DNA from: Pantoea alfalfae
GTDB lineage: Bacteria > Pseudomonadota > Gammaproteobacteria > Enterobacterales > Enterobacteriaceae
Length of the DNA: 64,000 nt
Assembly (NCBI RefSeq): GCF_019880205.1
Contig: NZ_CP082292.1
Location: 1,302,001 to 1,366,000 of the forward strand
Direction: 5' to 3'
Part shown: positions 28,874 through 38,677 of the stretch, piece after piece
Position numbering within the stretch: position 1 is the first letter of the stretch
How the letters are laid out: each line of letters begins with the position of its first letter
Program-made: the position numbers and the translations under genes
The notes under the pieces: generated by a model
What the model was told of the DNA's origin: nothing
The model's input: the letters and a program-made list of their open reading frames with translations, nothing else
Databases searched by the model: none

Positions 28874-29588
28874 AAAGCCGATGCGAGACCAGGGTGATCA
28901 CCTGATTTTCCTGCCACATAAAGTCCGCTTCCAGTAACGTACCCCTCACAAAACGCTCGCCGAAGTGCTGAGTCAGGCGCAGCGTGGCACTTTGCTGCGC
29001 GAAATCTACGGACACCAGTGCCGCATCCAGAAAGTCCATCGGCTGATGCAGTTGTGGCCATAGTGCTTTATATACGCTCTCTTTGAGTGAGAAGAGCAGG
29101 GTAGCGGCCGCACTGAAGGAGACGGGCAGTGTCTGCAACAGCTGCTGTTCCTGCTCATTCATCAGCAGACTGGCCGTTTCCTGCGCGGTGGTCACCGACA
29201 TGAGCTGCTCGACGTCGACCCCGATAGCGCAGGGCTGACGCGTAGCCGCCACCACGACGACACCACTACTGTGAGACAGTGAGGCCTGAATGCCAGCGGG
29301 CCAGCAGGGAGATCGGTCAGGCGCGTTGGTCAGAATGAAATCATCAATGCCCAGTTCTGCCATTACTGACCGGGCAAGTAATCGGCTGGCGAGATATTCC
29401 GCACGTCTTTTATTGACCGCCTGCTGCAGTCGGGCAGGCAGCGGAATACGCCATTCGACAGCCAGCGCGTCATGATATTTTTGTGGGTCAAAGTGACTCA
29501 CCGCCAGCAAAGGATCGCTGTGGTTAAGATGACAGGAAAGGATAAAGCCGCCTGCAACAGGCGGCAGCGGCAGGTCGGGATAGCGCAT
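28872..29588 (-). CDS. EntD-type 4'-phosphopantetheinyl transferase
   Basis: Transfers phosphopantetheine from CoA to carrier domains of nonribosomal peptide or polyketide synthases. Magnesium- and CoA-binding motifs IGVDVE and FSLKESVYKAL are intact, and the N-terminal half has the ASRLLARSVMAELG and SLSHSSGVVVV segments of the Sfp/EntD superfamily. It is 238 residues. No siderophore or other synthase gene is near, so its partner is encoded elsewhere. The start has only a weak ribosome site. It could be entD displaced from an enterobactin cluster or a stand-alone paralogue, so no symbol is given. Confidence 0.88.
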   Translation of the reverse strand: MRYPDLPLPPVAGGFILSCHLNHSDPLLAVSHFDPQKYHDALAVEWRIPLPARLQQAVNKRRAEYLASRLLARSVMAELGIDDFILTNAPDRSPCWPAGIQASLSHSSGVVVVAATRQPCAIGVDVEQLMSVTTAQETASLLMNEQEQQLLQTLPVSFSAAATLLFSLKESVYKALWPQLHQPMDFLDAALVSVDFAQQSATLRLTQHFGERFVRGTLLEADFMWQENQVITLVSHRL

Positions 29589-29660
29589 GCGAAACCATCA
29601 TCAGAACCTAAAAAGGCATTTAATCAGGCGCGATGGTCCAGGGCAAGCAGCCCGCCGCAA

Positions 29661-29864
29661 TCAGTCGTTGGGAGGAATGGCAAAACTCTTGAGAGAAACA
29701 ACGAAATGGTGGTGACCCCTGCTGATGCGTGCACCCCGGTCGCACCAGTGGCTCGCCAGACGAAAGAAATCGTCGCTGCCAATGTCATACGCCAGTTCCA
29801 CTTTGCTAATGCCTGAATGAAGTAACGCTTCTGCATCTTTCAGGCTTTTCGCTTTGATCGCCAT
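29661..29864 (-). CDS. 67-residue hypothetical protein
   Basis: It encodes MAIKAKSLKDAEALLHSGIS followed by a mixed alpha/beta-like sequence with several His residues (RGHHHFVV). The composition looks like a real soluble protein and the start is the only reasonable one, but the ribosome site is weak. I do not recognise the family. It lies upstream of and co-directional with the phosphopantetheinyl transferase gene (72 bases between), so they could be co-transcribed. A longer overlapping frame at 29624-29836 looks less protein-like. Confidence 0.5.
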   Translation of the reverse strand: MAIKAKSLKDAEALLHSGISKVELAYDIGSDDFFRLASHWCDRGARISRGHHHFVVSLKSFAIPPND

Positions 29865-30065
29865 AAAAATTATCCGTCAATTTCTGGGAAGTTCAGGGTA
29901 GTTATTTTCTGTGACATTTTTGTTTCAGTTTGATGAAAAAGCGCAGCGGGCGACTACTTTTGTGAAGCGGGTCAGGCTTTTTTGCAAGCGATAACCTGAT
30001 GATTTCATGAAGAATGCTAACCCCGTTCGGGATTAATCTGAATGTTAAGCCATGGGAAGTCGTGA

Positions 30066-30092
30066 CAGAGAAAGGCCGCGTCAGACGCGGCC
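30066..30092 (-). terminator. Terminator after the 26-residue small gene
   Basis: On the minus strand GGCCGCG / CGCGGCC forms a seven-base-pair stem with a five-base loop followed by TTTCTCT, eight bases after the small ORF stop. Confidence 0.75.
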
Positions 30093-30099
30093 TCGTGGG

Positions 30100-30180
30100 T
30101 TACTTTTCGTCTGGCGGAGAAGGTTGCTTATCGCCAGACTCGGGTGCTTCTGTTGGATCGTCTTTTTCGATGAATGTCAT
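30100..30180 (-). CDS. 26-residue acidic small protein
   Basis: An AGGAGAG ribosome site lies six bases before the ATG, and a terminator follows the stop at once, giving a complete small gene unit. The peptide starts MTFIEKDDPTEAPES and is Pro/Asp/Glu-rich, with no membrane segment. It is too short for standard gene callers. I do not recognise it. It lies between the tRNA-Pro terminator and the 67-residue gene, on the same strand as both. Confidence 0.6.
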   Translation of the reverse strand: MTFIEKDDPTEAPESGDKQPSPPDEK

Positions 30181-30268
30181 GAACTCTCCTCTTGTTACCC
30201 ACATGCTTTTAAGTATAGATCGGATTGCGGAAGGTGCGAGGAAAGTGAAGGTCTGATGACAGAAACGC

Positions 30269-30294
30269 AAAAAGCAGCCTTTTGGGCTGCTTTT
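30269..30294 (-). terminator. Terminator of the tRNA-Pro gene
   Basis: Minus-strand AAAAGCAGCC pairs with GGCTGCTTTT around a short loop and ends in five T, ten bases beyond the tRNA 3' end. Confidence 0.85.
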
Positions 30295-30303
30295 CGGGGA
30301 ATT

Positions 30304-30380
30304 TGGTCGGCACGAGAGGATTTGAACCTCCGACCCCGGACACCCCATGACCGTGCGCTACCAGGCTGCGCTACGTGCCG
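30304..30380 (-). tRNA. proL: tRNA-Pro, anticodon GGG
   Basis: The 77-base minus-strand cloverleaf starts CGGCACGTAGCGCAGCC and ends with encoded CCA. The acceptor stem CGGCACG pairs with CGTGCCG, the T-arm reads GGTTCAAATCC, and the anticodon loop ATGGGGT carries GGG. It is almost identical to E. coli proL, which also lies next to yejM; the anticodon stem has paired changes relative to E. coli. Confidence 0.97.
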
Positions 30381-30453
30381 AACTCTGGAGGATTAGTCTA
30401 CTGGTTATCACCATTAATGCAAGATACCTGCAAACTATTTGCCTGATAATTAA

Positions 30454-32208
30454 TCAGTTAGCGATAAACCGCTTCTCCTCGGTGAGTACCTGCAACAGCA
30501 GCGCCAGTTCTGGCTTGTGATCTTTCAGCGCGTTGCCCTGCGCATCATAAGCGCGATAGCTGCCGTTGTTGTTGAGTACCAGCGTCACCTGCGGCGTGGT
30601 AATGACCAGTTTATTCTCTTCACTGCTGGCGACCCAGTCATGGCGACGACGCGCTGCAAACAGATCTTCACCCTGCGAGTAATTCACCGGATTGGTGCGC
30701 ACATGCAGCAGGCGCTGCATCAGCGTCGCCATCACATCCTGATGATCAGAAAGGCGATCAACAGTCTGCGCGGGGGTATCAGGCCAGTGAATCACTAACG
30801 GCACCTGCAATGTCTGGCGGTTTCCGGCACTGTCAGGATTGCCGTCCAGCGCCAGACCACGCTGCGCGGTGATCACCACGACGGTGTTCTTCAGTAAATC
30901 ACGCGCCTGCAGGCTGTTAAGTACCGCCTGAATCTGTTCATCAACAGCCGGAGCCTGACGCAGGTAGCTGCGCTGACGGGCTTTAGCACTGTCGCCGGTC
31001 ACATCAGGGCCGTTCAGGGCAATCCATGAGAACCAGGGTGCCTGTGAACCGTTCTGTTTCTCCAGCCAGTTCTGCCATTGCGCCACCGTGCTGGCGTTGG
31101 GCTGACTGTTGGTCGCAGGCAGTGAATAATCGGTCAGTAGTGCCTGCCGGTAGAGCGGCGGATTAAAGCCTTCGGAGGAGAACAGGCCAAACTGATAACC
31201 CTGGGTACTCAATGCACCCAGCAGCGCAGACGGCGTCCGGGAGGCCAGAATTCCGTTCATATAGCTGGAGGAGATACCGTAGAACAGGCCAAATAAGCCT
31301 TTCTCCGGCGTATCACCCGCGCTGTAGTGCTGCGTGAAACGCACGTTTTCGCTGGCGAACTGATTGAGTTGCGGTAGCGCTTTGGCCAGCGTAGCGTTGT
31401 TCAGACCATCAACCGTCAGCACCAGCAGATTGTTACGCGTGCCGGCATCACGGAACGTAATATCGCTCAGCGGATACTCCACCGCCACCGCTTCCGGGTC
31501 GCCTTGCTGAATCAGCCGACGCTGATACTCCTGCGCATCGAGCAAGCCGTGACGTTCCAGGAAGCGGCGGGCGGTCATCGGATAGGAGAGGGGCAGATTG
31601 GCACGCTGCATGGTAATCGGGCGATAGAAGTTGGCATCAGCCCAGATATACATCAGGTGGCTGGCAAAGAAGGCGCTGATAAACAGGGCGGCGACAGGCT
31701 TGCCAAATGAACGGCGATTCAGGCTGCGTAGCTTTTGCCAGCTCCAGGTCGCAAACAGCATCTCGACCAGGAAAATCAGCGGCACGCTGATAAACATCAG
31801 CTGCCAGTCGCGCGCCATCTCGCTCTGATCGGGGTTAATGACCAGCTCCCACACCACCGGATTCAGGTGCAGGTGGAAACGGCTGAATACCGCACTGTCG
31901 ACCATCACCAGCGTCAGCCCGGCGGTAGCGACCACCGCGGACAACACCCGCATCAGCCGTTGCGACATCACTACAAAGGTCAGCGGGAAGATAATCAGCA
32001 GATAGGCGGCAAACACGACAAAACTGAAATGACCAACCCAGCTGGTATAGGCGTAGATACGCCCCGCCAGTGAAGAAGGCCAGTCGGCGACCAACAGGTA
32101 GCGACTGCCTAAAATCAGCGCGAATAAGATATTAAACAGAGCAAACCAGTGCCCCCAACTGATCATCTGGGAGACTTTTTCGCGGTAGCGCTGCCGGTTG
32201 GTTACCAT
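30454..32208 (-). CDS. yejM: Inner-membrane LPS-homeostasis regulator YejM (PbgA/LapC)
   Basis: Essential in E. coli; YejM senses periplasmic LPS and inhibits LapB, thereby protecting LpxC from FtsH degradation. Five N-terminal membrane segments (about residues 15-185) are followed by an alkaline-phosphatase/sulfatase-like periplasmic domain (from VLTVDGLNNATLAKALPQL) that lacks a full metal site, as in the family. At 584 residues it is close to E. coli's 586. It lies 22 bases after yejL and both probably form one operon, the usual arrangement. Confidence 0.96.
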   Translation of the reverse strand: MVTNRQRYREKVSQMISWGHWFALFNILFALILGSRYLLVADWPSSLAGRIYAYTSWVGHFSFVVFAAYLLIIFPLTFVVMSQRLMRVLSAVVATAGLTLVMVDSAVFSRFHLHLNPVVWELVINPDQSEMARDWQLMFISVPLIFLVEMLFATWSWQKLRSLNRRSFGKPVAALFISAFFASHLMYIWADANFYRPITMQRANLPLSYPMTARRFLERHGLLDAQEYQRRLIQQGDPEAVAVEYPLSDITFRDAGTRNNLLVLTVDGLNNATLAKALPQLNQFASENVRFTQHYSAGDTPEKGLFGLFYGISSSYMNGILASRTPSALLGALSTQGYQFGLFSSEGFNPPLYRQALLTDYSLPATNSQPNASTVAQWQNWLEKQNGSQAPWFSWIALNGPDVTGDSAKARQRSYLRQAPAVDEQIQAVLNSLQARDLLKNTVVVITAQRGLALDGNPDSAGNRQTLQVPLVIHWPDTPAQTVDRLSDHQDVMATLMQRLLHVRTNPVNYSQGEDLFAARRRHDWVASSEENKLVITTPQVTLVLNNNGSYRAYDAQGNALKDHKPELALLLQVLTEEKRFIAN

Positions 32209-32230
32209 ATTATGAAGTCAAATCAGCCAA

Positions 32231-32458
32231 TTAATGGGCGTTGTCGTCGCGCACAGATGCCTGAAGGGCATCGGCGAAAGATCGTGCCAGTGAACGACGT
32301 TGCGCCGGAGCGACATCGCTGTTAATTAAGTTGGTCACCATATTTCCCAGTACCATCAGGGAGAGATCGGTGGGGGCTTTGTCCTTGTGCAGGATTTGGG
32401 CCATTTCCGCGAGGAGTTGTTCCACGCGTTCGTCACTGTAGCGTGATGATTGTGCCAT
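32231..32458 (-). CDS. yejL: UPF0352 family protein YejL
   Basis: The function is unknown. The start [19 protein letters not shown] aligns with E. coli YejL and gives exactly 75 residues, so a longer upstream frame is rejected. The block [20 protein letters not shown] is almost unchanged from E. coli. It is divergent from ndpA and upstream of yejM. Confidence 0.95.
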   Translation of the reverse strand: MAQSSRYSDERVEQLLAEMAQILHKDKAPTDLSLMVLGNMVTNLINSDVAPAQRRSLARSFADALQASVRDDNAH

Positions 32459-32616
32459 ATCGTCGTCTAAGCTCATTTCAAAAGGCGATATATTACCGGA
32501 AGAGCGCACTTTTTACCGCAATTTTATCGAAAGCACCGCGTTCGCTTTCAGCATGGAGTTGAAAGCCGATGCTGGCGGTGTTTGAATACGCGCCTGTGCT
32601 AAAAGGAGAGTCTACC

Positions 32617-33621
32617 ATGAGTCTGGATATCGACCAGATTGCCCTGCATCAGTTAATTAAACGCGATGAAAACCAGCTTGAACTGGCGCTGCGCGATTCG
32701 CTGCTGCCTGCCACCAACACGGTCAACGCGATGGTGGAGGAGTTACACCGGGTTTATAGCGCAAAAAGCAAAGCCTATGGCCTGTTCAACACTGAGAGTG
32801 AACTGGCAGAAGCGCTGCGTAATTGCCGTAAGGGCAACGATGATTTTCTCGCTTTTAGCCGTGCCGCGACCGGTCGTCTGCGCGACGAGCTGGCAAAATA
32901 TCCGTTTGCGGAAGGCGGCGTGGTGCTGTTTATTCACTATCGCTATCTGGCGGTGGAGTACCTGCTGATTGCGGTGCTGAACAGCCAGTCCAGCATGCGC
33001 GTCAATGAGCAGCTGGATATCAGCAGCACGCATTATCTCGATATTAATCATGCGGACATCGTGGCGCGTATCGACTTAACCGAATGGGAAACCAACCCGG
33101 AATCGACCCGTTACCTGACTTTCCTGCGCGGCCGCGTTGGTCGTAAGGTCGCTGACTTCTTTATGGACTTCCTCGGTGCCGAAGTGGGATTAGACACTAA
33201 GGCGCAGAACCGCGGTCTGTTGCAGGCGGTCGATGACTACTGCAATGAATCGGAACTGGATAAGCAGGAGCGGCAGAACTATCGCCAGCAGGTCTACAGC
33301 TACTGCAATGAGCAGTTACAGGCGGGCGAGGAGATTGCGCTGGAAGATCTGTCGAGCGAACTGCCTCCGCTGGGCGAAAAAACCTTCCAGGCCTTTACCC
33401 AGGAGCAGGGCTATGAGCTGGAAGAGAGTTTTCCTGCGGATCGCAGCACGCTGCGCCAGCTGACAAAGTTTGCCGGAAGCGGCGGGGGACTGACCCTGAA
33501 TTTCGATGCGATGTTGCTGGGCGAACGCATTTTCTGGGATCCGGCCACGGACACCCTGACGATTAAGGGCACACCGCCTAATCTGCGCGATCAGCTTCAG
33601 CGCCGTACCAGCAGCAAATAA
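32617..33621 (+). CDS. ndpA: Nucleoid-associated protein NdpA (YejK)
   Basis: A nucleoid-associated protein reported to interact with topoisomerase IV and gyrase. The start [20 protein letters not shown] follows AAGGAGAG and matches the family, giving 334 residues against 335 in E. coli. The ATG 16 codons upstream is rejected. It is the only gene of its unit, divergent from yejL and ending at a terminator. Confidence 0.95.
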   Translation: MSLDIDQIALHQLIKRDENQLELALRDSLLPATNTVNAMVEELHRVYSAKSKAYGLFNTESELAEALRNCRKGNDDFLAFSRAATGRLRDELAKYPFAEGGVVLFIHYRYLAVEYLLIAVLNSQSSMRVNEQLDISSTHYLDINHADIVARIDLTEWETNPESTRYLTFLRGRVGRKVADFFMDFLGAEVGLDTKAQNRGLLQAVDDYCNESELDKQERQNYRQQVYSYCNEQLQAGEEIALEDLSSELPPLGEKTFQAFTQEQGYELEESFPADRSTLRQLTKFAGSGGGLTLNFDAMLLGERIFWDPATDTLTIKGTPPNLRDQLQRRTSSK

Positions 33622-33622
33622 A

Positions 33623-33648
33623 AAAGCCGGGCTTAGCCCGGCTTTCAT
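33623..33648 (+). terminator. ndpA terminator
   Basis: AAAGCCGGGC pairs with GCCCGGCTTT around a three-base loop directly after the stop codon. The A-rich upstream arm allows function on both strands. Confidence 0.85.
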
Positions 33649-33685
33649 TTCCTGCCCGCAACGATAATCTTCACCTGGCAGCGAC

Positions 33686-33719
33686 AAAATAAAAGGGCCG
33701 GTTTTTCAACCGGCCCTTC
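33686..33719 (-). terminator. rplY terminator
   Basis: Minus-strand AAGGGCCGGTT pairs with AACCGGCCCTT around a four-base loop, followed by TTTTATTTT. It is convergent with the ndpA terminator. Confidence 0.9.
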
Positions 33720-33741
33720 TACTTTTCAACATAATTCGCGA

Positions 33742-34026
33742 TTAAGCGCGAACGAAGTCGATGTGGAACAGTTTTGGCTTGAACGGGTGACGCTGAACAG
33801 CCTGAACTTTCACTTTAGTTTCTTTGCCGTCAACTGACAGGGTCAGCACTTCGTCGTAGAAACCTGGCTTAGCTTGCAGGTTCATTACGGAGTCGTGATC
33901 CAGGTCGATGGCAACAGCCGCTTCAGAACCACCGTAGATGATGGCCGGGAAACGGTTTGCTGTACGCAGGCGGCGGCTCGCACCCTTACCCTGCTCTTTA
34001 CGTTCTACTGCATTGATAGTGAGCAT
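33742..34026 (-). CDS. rplY: 50S ribosomal protein bL25
   Basis: Binds 5S rRNA. The 94 residues start [20 protein letters not shown] and match the short, TL5-less enterobacterial L25. It has its own terminator and lies between radD and ndpA, as in E. coli. E. coli L25 represses its own translation; the leader was not folded here. Confidence 0.97.
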   Translation of the reverse strand: MLTINAVERKEQGKGASRRLRTANRFPAIIYGGSEAAVAIDLDHDSVMNLQAKPGFYDEVLTLSVDGKETKVKVQAVQRHPFKPKLFHIDFVRA

Positions 34027-34189
34027 TAATATCTCTCTTTATTTAATCCTGCTACAGGCGACCCAGTAACAGGCAGGTTATTCAATCCCGCTGATGCACA
34101 TGCAAAAGCGGGCGGCAGTATAGCCGTTATGCCGGGTGGTAGCAAACGATATACCCGCCCGCCGGGTTCCGGATTGCCTGTGTCGTCCA

Positions 34190-35944
34190 TTAACGCAGCT
34201 CATTGGCGCGGCGATAACGACCCTGATAATCGAACATTTTCTCGCGGATTTGCCAGAACTGGCCTTTGGCGCGCGCCACGACAAAGTCAGGATGACGCAG
34301 CAATGGCTGCAACGCCAGCACGTCAGCGGCGGTCTGCCAGCCCAGCGGTACGCCGGGCGCGCGCTGATGCGGGCGCATAAAGAGCTGTTCAAACGCCTTA
34401 CGCTGGGCGGGTGTCTGCAGACGAAACCGTTCGCTGACGCTGGTACCTTCCTCATCAAAATAGGTTGCCTTCAGCCATTCACCTTTGGCGTCGCGGCCCT
34501 GTTCCAGCGTCATGCCGCCACAGCGCAGCACCAGCGCATCCTTCAGTTTCAGGGCAGCTTTAAGCATATCGTCCGGGTCGACCAGAATTTTGTCGCACTG
34601 ATGACAGCGCCGGGCGGCAATATCATTCTCTGCGCCGCAGTCGGGGCAACTTTTAAAGCGGAAGCGGAAATCACACTGTTCGCGCTCGCCCTCATCATCT
34701 TCCAGCACGCCCTGACAGCGTCGGCCAAAATGCTCAATCACCATGCCATCAGCGGTCGCCTTGCCCCAGAAGGTATTGGCGAAACCGCAGGCGGGACAGA
34801 AAACCTGAACCGGCTGATTGTCGCTGGCCCCTTTAGGCGCGCCGACTTCGGGCGTAAAGAGGTCATGCGGATTACCGGCGTAATCGAGGATCAGACAGTC
34901 GGTTTTACCGGGCGAGAGCCGCAGCCCGCGGCCGACGATCTGCTGATAGAGGCTGACCGACTCTGTCGGGCGCAGGATCGCAATCAGATCCACGTGCGGG
35001 GCATCAAACCCGGTGGTCAGCACCGCCACGTTCACCAGGAATTTCAGCTGCTGCGCTTTAAACGCCAGAATCAGGGCATCACGCTCTCGGGGGGGCGTCT
35101 CAGCGGAGACCAGCGCGCTGTTTTCAGGCAGCAGCTGCAGAATTTCACGCGCATGTTCCACCGTTGAGGCGAAAATCATCACCCCTAGCCGATCTTGGGC
35201 GAACGCCTCAATCTGACGGATGATATGAGGCGTCACGCGCTGCTGCTGTTTCAGTTCGCGATTCAGATCGGCTTCGCTGAACAGGCCATTAGACTGTGCT
35301 GTCAGGCGGCTGAAATCATACTGCACTACTGGCATATCCAGCCGCTCCGGCGGCACCAGAAACTGATGCTTGATCATATAGCGCAGCGGCAGTTCATAGA
35401 TACAGTCGCGGAACAGCGACTTTTCGTCGCCACGCACCAAGCCGTGATAGTGGAACTGATAAATCCAGCCTTTACCCAGACGGAAGGGCGTGGCGGTCAG
35501 GCCGAGTAAACGGAGCTGAGGATTGTGCTGACGCAGATGATTGAAGATCTGCTGATACTGGCTCTCTTTGTCATCGCCGATGCGGTGACACTCGTCGACG
35601 ATCACCAGCGAGAAGGCGCTGTCGAACAGGTCGAGGTTGCGCGCCACCGACTGTACGCTGCCAAACACCACTTTGCGCTGGCTCTCTTTGCGCTGCAGTC
35701 CGGCGGCAAAGATATCCGCCTCCAGCCCGTAGGCCTGATATTTACTGTGGTTCTGCGCCACCAGCTCTTTGACGTGCGCCAGCACCAGCACCCGGCCACG
35801 CGCCAGCCGTGCCAGCTCGGCAATCACCAGACTTTTTCCGGCACCGGTTGGCAGCACAATGACGGCAGGCTCCTGATGGCGACGGAAATGCGCCACGGTG
35901 GCATTCACCGCATCCTGTTGATAGGGACGTAAGGTAAAAGACAT
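34190..35944 (-). CDS. radD: DEAD/DEAH-family helicase RadD (YejH)
   Basis: A superfamily 2 ATPase linked to double-strand-break repair and interacting with SSB and RecA in E. coli. The start [17 protein letters not shown] gives 584 residues (E. coli 586); a start 34 codons upstream is rejected. Visible motifs are Walker A LPTGAGKS near 31-38, the DECH box at 117-120, SAT-like [13 protein letters not shown], motif [10 protein letters not shown] and a C-terminal zinc cluster CPDC..CHQC. It is divergent from rsuA. Confidence 0.96.
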   Translation of the reverse strand: MSFTLRPYQQDAVNATVAHFRRHQEPAVIVLPTGAGKSLVIAELARLARGRVLVLAHVKELVAQNHSKYQAYGLEADIFAAGLQRKESQRKVVFGSVQSVARNLDLFDSAFSLVIVDECHRIGDDKESQYQQIFNHLRQHNPQLRLLGLTATPFRLGKGWIYQFHYHGLVRGDEKSLFRDCIYELPLRYMIKHQFLVPPERLDMPVVQYDFSRLTAQSNGLFSEADLNRELKQQQRVTPHIIRQIEAFAQDRLGVMIFASTVEHAREILQLLPENSALVSAETPPRERDALILAFKAQQLKFLVNVAVLTTGFDAPHVDLIAILRPTESVSLYQQIVGRGLRLSPGKTDCLILDYAGNPHDLFTPEVGAPKGASDNQPVQVFCPACGFANTFWGKATADGMVIEHFGRRCQGVLEDDEGEREQCDFRFRFKSCPDCGAENDIAARRCHQCDKILVDPDDMLKAALKLKDALVLRCGGMTLEQGRDAKGEWLKATYFDEEGTSVSERFRLQTPAQRKAFEQLFMRPHQRAPGVPLGWQTAADVLALQPLLRHPDFVVARAKGQFWQIREKMFDYQGRYRRANELR

Positions 35945-36099
35945 GTTGCTCACTTTTATAAAACTGGTGGTAATTATGCCATGAAAGGGCGGTAAACGCG
36001 CTGTCAGGCTGGCGCGGATCACGTTATACTTCCCGCACATTTTCAACGGTTAACCAGGCCGTTTCAGATTCCCTCCGCAGTAACAGGCAAAACGAATTC

Positions 36100-36819
36100 A
36101 TGCGACTCGACAAATTCATCTCTCAGCAACTGGAAATCAGCCGCGCTATCGCTCATCGCGAGATCCGTGGCCAGCGTGTCACCGTCAACGGTGAAGTGGT
36201 GCGCGATACCGCGTTTAAACTGCTGCCCGATCACGAAGTCGCCTACGACGGCAACGTGCTGCAGATGCTCACCGGCCCACGCTACTTTATGCTGAACAAA
36301 CCGCAGGGCTACGTCTGCTCAACCGACGATCCCGATCATCCGACTATCCTCTATTTCATCGAAGAGCCAATGTCATTCAAACTGCACGCGGCAGGGCGTC
36401 TTGATATTGACACCACCGGGCTGGTGCTGCTGACAGATGATGGCCAGTGGTCACACCGCATTACTTCGCCACGTCATCACTGCGAGAAAACCTATCGCGT
36501 CACCCTGGAATCGCCGCTCGGTGACGACACGGCCGCGCAGTTTACCGCGGGCGTGCAGCTCCACAATGAGAAGAGCCTGACGAAACCGGCACAGCTGGAG
36601 GTGATTACCCCCACAGACGTGCGGCTGACCCTGAGCGAAGGCCGTTATCACCAGGTGAAACGGATGTTTGCCGCCGTCGGTAACCGGGTCATTGAGCTGC
36701 ATCGCGAACGTATCGGTGACATTGCGCTGGACGACGATCTGGAGCCGGGCGAATACCGGGCGCTGACGGAAGACGAGATCGCCAGCATCGGTCTGCCAAA
36801 AGAGCTGAAGGCAAAATAA
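36100..36819 (+). CDS. rsuA: 16S rRNA pseudouridine(516) synthase RsuA
   Basis: Converts U516 of 16S rRNA to pseudouridine. An N-terminal S4 RNA-binding domain ([15 protein letters not shown]) precedes the catalytic RsuA/RluB domain with Asp102 in [17 protein letters not shown], at the E. coli position. The length is 239 residues, slightly longer than E. coli (231) because of a C-terminal tail. It is followed after 49 bases by bcr, as in E. coli. Confidence 0.96.
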   Translation: MRLDKFISQQLEISRAIAHREIRGQRVTVNGEVVRDTAFKLLPDHEVAYDGNVLQMLTGPRYFMLNKPQGYVCSTDDPDHPTILYFIEEPMSFKLHAAGRLDIDTTGLVLLTDDGQWSHRITSPRHHCEKTYRVTLESPLGDDTAAQFTAGVQLHNEKSLTKPAQLEVITPTDVRLTLSEGRYHQVKRMFAAVGNRVIELHRERIGDIALDDDLEPGEYRALTEDEIASIGLPKELKAK

Positions 36820-36868
36820 CCGGGCGGGCCAGGCGGCTCGTACCTGATTCATTCGTGCAGGAGAGGGT

Positions 36869-38065
36869 GTGCGTAAGGAAAAGAATTCACCAACAGGACT
36901 GGTGGTTATCCTTGGTTTGTTAGCCATGCTGATGCCATTGTCGATCGACATGTATCTGCCTGCGATGCCCCAGATAGCAAGAGAATTTGGCGTTTCAGCC
37001 GGTAGCGTGCAGATGTCGCTCAACCTCTATATTCTTGGCTTCGCGATTGGCCAGCTTATTTATGGGCCACTGGCAGACAGCTATGGGCGCAAGCCAGTGA
37101 TTGCACTCGGGACTCTGATCTTTGCCTGTGCCGCCGCGGCCTGTGCGCTGTCGCAGAGTATCGACCAGCTGATTCTGATGCGCTTCCTTCACGGGCTGTC
37201 GGCTGCCGCAGCCAGTGTGGTGATCAATGCCTTGATGCGTGACAGTTACTCGAAAGAGGACTTCTCCCGCATGATGTCCTTTGTGATGCTGATTACCACC
37301 ATTGCGCCGCTGCTGGCTCCGATCATCGGCGGCTGGCTGCTGGTGCTCTGGAGCTGGCACGCTATCTTTTGGGCGCTCGCGGGTGCGGCACTGGTGACGA
37401 CCGTGTTGGTGACCACGCAGATCCGCGAAACCCTGAAGCCGGAGCAGCGACAGCGGTTTCACCTGCGCACTACGCTGGGTAATTTCGTGACGCTGTTCCG
37501 CCACAAGCGGGCGTTCAGTTACATGCTGGCGAGCGGCTTCTCCTTTGCCGGACTCTTTACCTTTCTCAATGCCGGTCCCTTTGTCTACATCGAGCTTAAT
37601 CACGTCTCACCGCAAAACTTTGGCTACTATTTTGGCCTCAACGTGGTGTTTCTGTTTCTGCTGACGCTGATTAACAGCCGCGCCGTACGCCGCTTTGGTC
37701 CGGTGGCGATGTTCCGTCTGGGCCTGCTGATACAATTCTGCATGGGGATCTGGCTGCTGATTGTCAGCGCCTTCAGCCTCGGCTTCCTGCCGCTGGTGAT
37801 GGGGATCGCGCTGTTTATCGGTTGCGTGTCGATGGTCTCATCGAATGCGATGGCGGTGATTCTGGATGAGTTTCCCCACATGGCGGGTACGGCCTCGTCC
37901 CTGGCGGGTACGCTGCGTTTTGGCGTTGGTGCTTTTGTGGGGGCGTTGCTGTCGCTGGTAAGTTTTAACAGCGCCTGGCCGATGGTCGGTACTATCGCGC
38001 TCTGCGCAACAATCTCTCTGCTGCTCTTTTTCTACGCTTCACGTTCCCGCCCTGCGGCCCGTTAA
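36869..38065 (+). CDS. bcr: Bcr/CflA-type multidrug efflux MFS transporter
   Basis: A 12-helix drug:proton antiporter; E. coli Bcr gives bicyclomycin and sulfonamide resistance and exports L-cysteine. The start is a GTG preceded by AGGAGAGG. The MFS motif A region [13 protein letters not shown] and motif blocks [20 protein letters not shown] and [21 protein letters not shown] are nearly unchanged from E. coli. At 398 residues it has normal length. It belongs to the same conserved rsuA-bcr-yejG neighbourhood. Confidence 0.94.
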   Translation: MRKEKNSPTGLVVILGLLAMLMPLSIDMYLPAMPQIAREFGVSAGSVQMSLNLYILGFAIGQLIYGPLADSYGRKPVIALGTLIFACAAAACALSQSIDQLILMRFLHGLSAAAASVVINALMRDSYSKEDFSRMMSFVMLITTIAPLLAPIIGGWLLVLWSWHAIFWALAGAALVTTVLVTTQIRETLKPEQRQRFHLRTTLGNFVTLFRHKRAFSYMLASGFSFAGLFTFLNAGPFVYIELNHVSPQNFGYYFGLNVVFLFLLTLINSRAVRRFGPVAMFRLGLLIQFCMGIWLLIVSAFSLGFLPLVMGIALFIGCVSMVSSNAMAVILDEFPHMAGTASSLAGTLRFGVGAFVGALLSLVSFNSAWPMVGTIALCATISLLLFFYASRSRPAAR

Positions 38066-38356
38066 TCGGGCGCAGTGGTTTTCCCGCCTTTATCCGCAGT
38101 GATGCACATCTCGCCGGTTTTGTTTCTTTATTGTGAAAACTTTTAGTTAAAAAAGTAACCACAATGCAGCTAAAATGATTGTTAACGTCGTGTGAACGCG
38201 GTACATATAGGCTGAAGTGCGATGTAAGTCGCAAAAATGCGCTTCTGCAATCCGCCTAGACGGGCCTGCCATCCCTGTCCTGACTCTGCGGGGATCAACC
38301 CGTTTTCAGCCGGGAAGGTCGGTGTTGCGACATAAACTCATCCGGGAGAGTAACCT
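38066..38356 (+). promoter_or_regulatory. Long bcr-yejG intergenic region, probable yejG leader
   Basis: This 291-base gap contains AT-rich promoter-like sequence (about 38130-38210) followed by a GC-rich stretch with small inverted repeats: GCGATGTAAGTCGC near 38218, TCCCTG..TGCGGGGA around 38272-38296 and CCCGTTTTCAGCCGGG around 38299-38314. These could form a structured 5' leader of yejG. No ORF with a ribosome site and no known riboswitch was recognised. Confidence 0.35.
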
Positions 38357-38677
38357 ATGCTGCAACTTTCAATTGTGCATCGTCTGCCACAGCGTTTTCG
38401 CTGGGCCAGCGATCACCATAGTGCCATTGAATCCGATGACACGACGCTGGATGAGCAGGAGTTCGTGGCGCTGCGACTGATCAGCCATGACGGCATTCCG
38501 GCATGGGAGATTCTGCAGCAGCTGAAAGAGGTGCTGGCGGATATTCAGGTCGACTGCAAAGTGGCCGAATGTGAAGGGCAGCCCTGCCTGTTTATTCAGC
38601 GTCGCGACGAAAGCGCCACTAACTGCTGCCTGAAAAATCAGGGCGTGGCGATTGCGGAAACCTTTATCGCAGGCTGA
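38357..38677 (+). CDS. yejG: YejG family protein
   Basis: The function is unknown. The 106 residues start MLQLSIVHRLPQRFRW and include CEGQPCLFIQRRDE and [11 protein letters not shown], matching E. coli YejG (114 residues), with the middle shorter. GGGAGAG precedes the ATG. Its 3' end overlaps the convergent yejF gene by 14 bases. Confidence 0.92.
   Translation: MLQLSIVHRLPQRFRWASDHHSAIESDDTTLDEQEFVALRLISHDGIPAWEILQQLKEVLADIQVDCKVAECEGQPCLFIQRRDESATNCCLKNQGVAIAETFIAG

Noticed and set aside
29624..29836. 70-codon frame overlapping the 67-residue hypothetical
   Set aside because: It has poorer composition and no ribosome site; the alternative frame looks more like a protein.
30304..30380. tRNA-Pro as an integration site of a genomic island
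   Set aside because: No integrase gene and no duplicated tRNA 3' end were seen on either side within the window.
32569..32616. Upstream in-frame start of ndpA
   Set aside because: The family start and a strong ribosome site are at 32617.
34136..35167. 343-codon plus-strand ORF
   Set aside because: It is antisense to radD, whose protein carries all helicase motifs.
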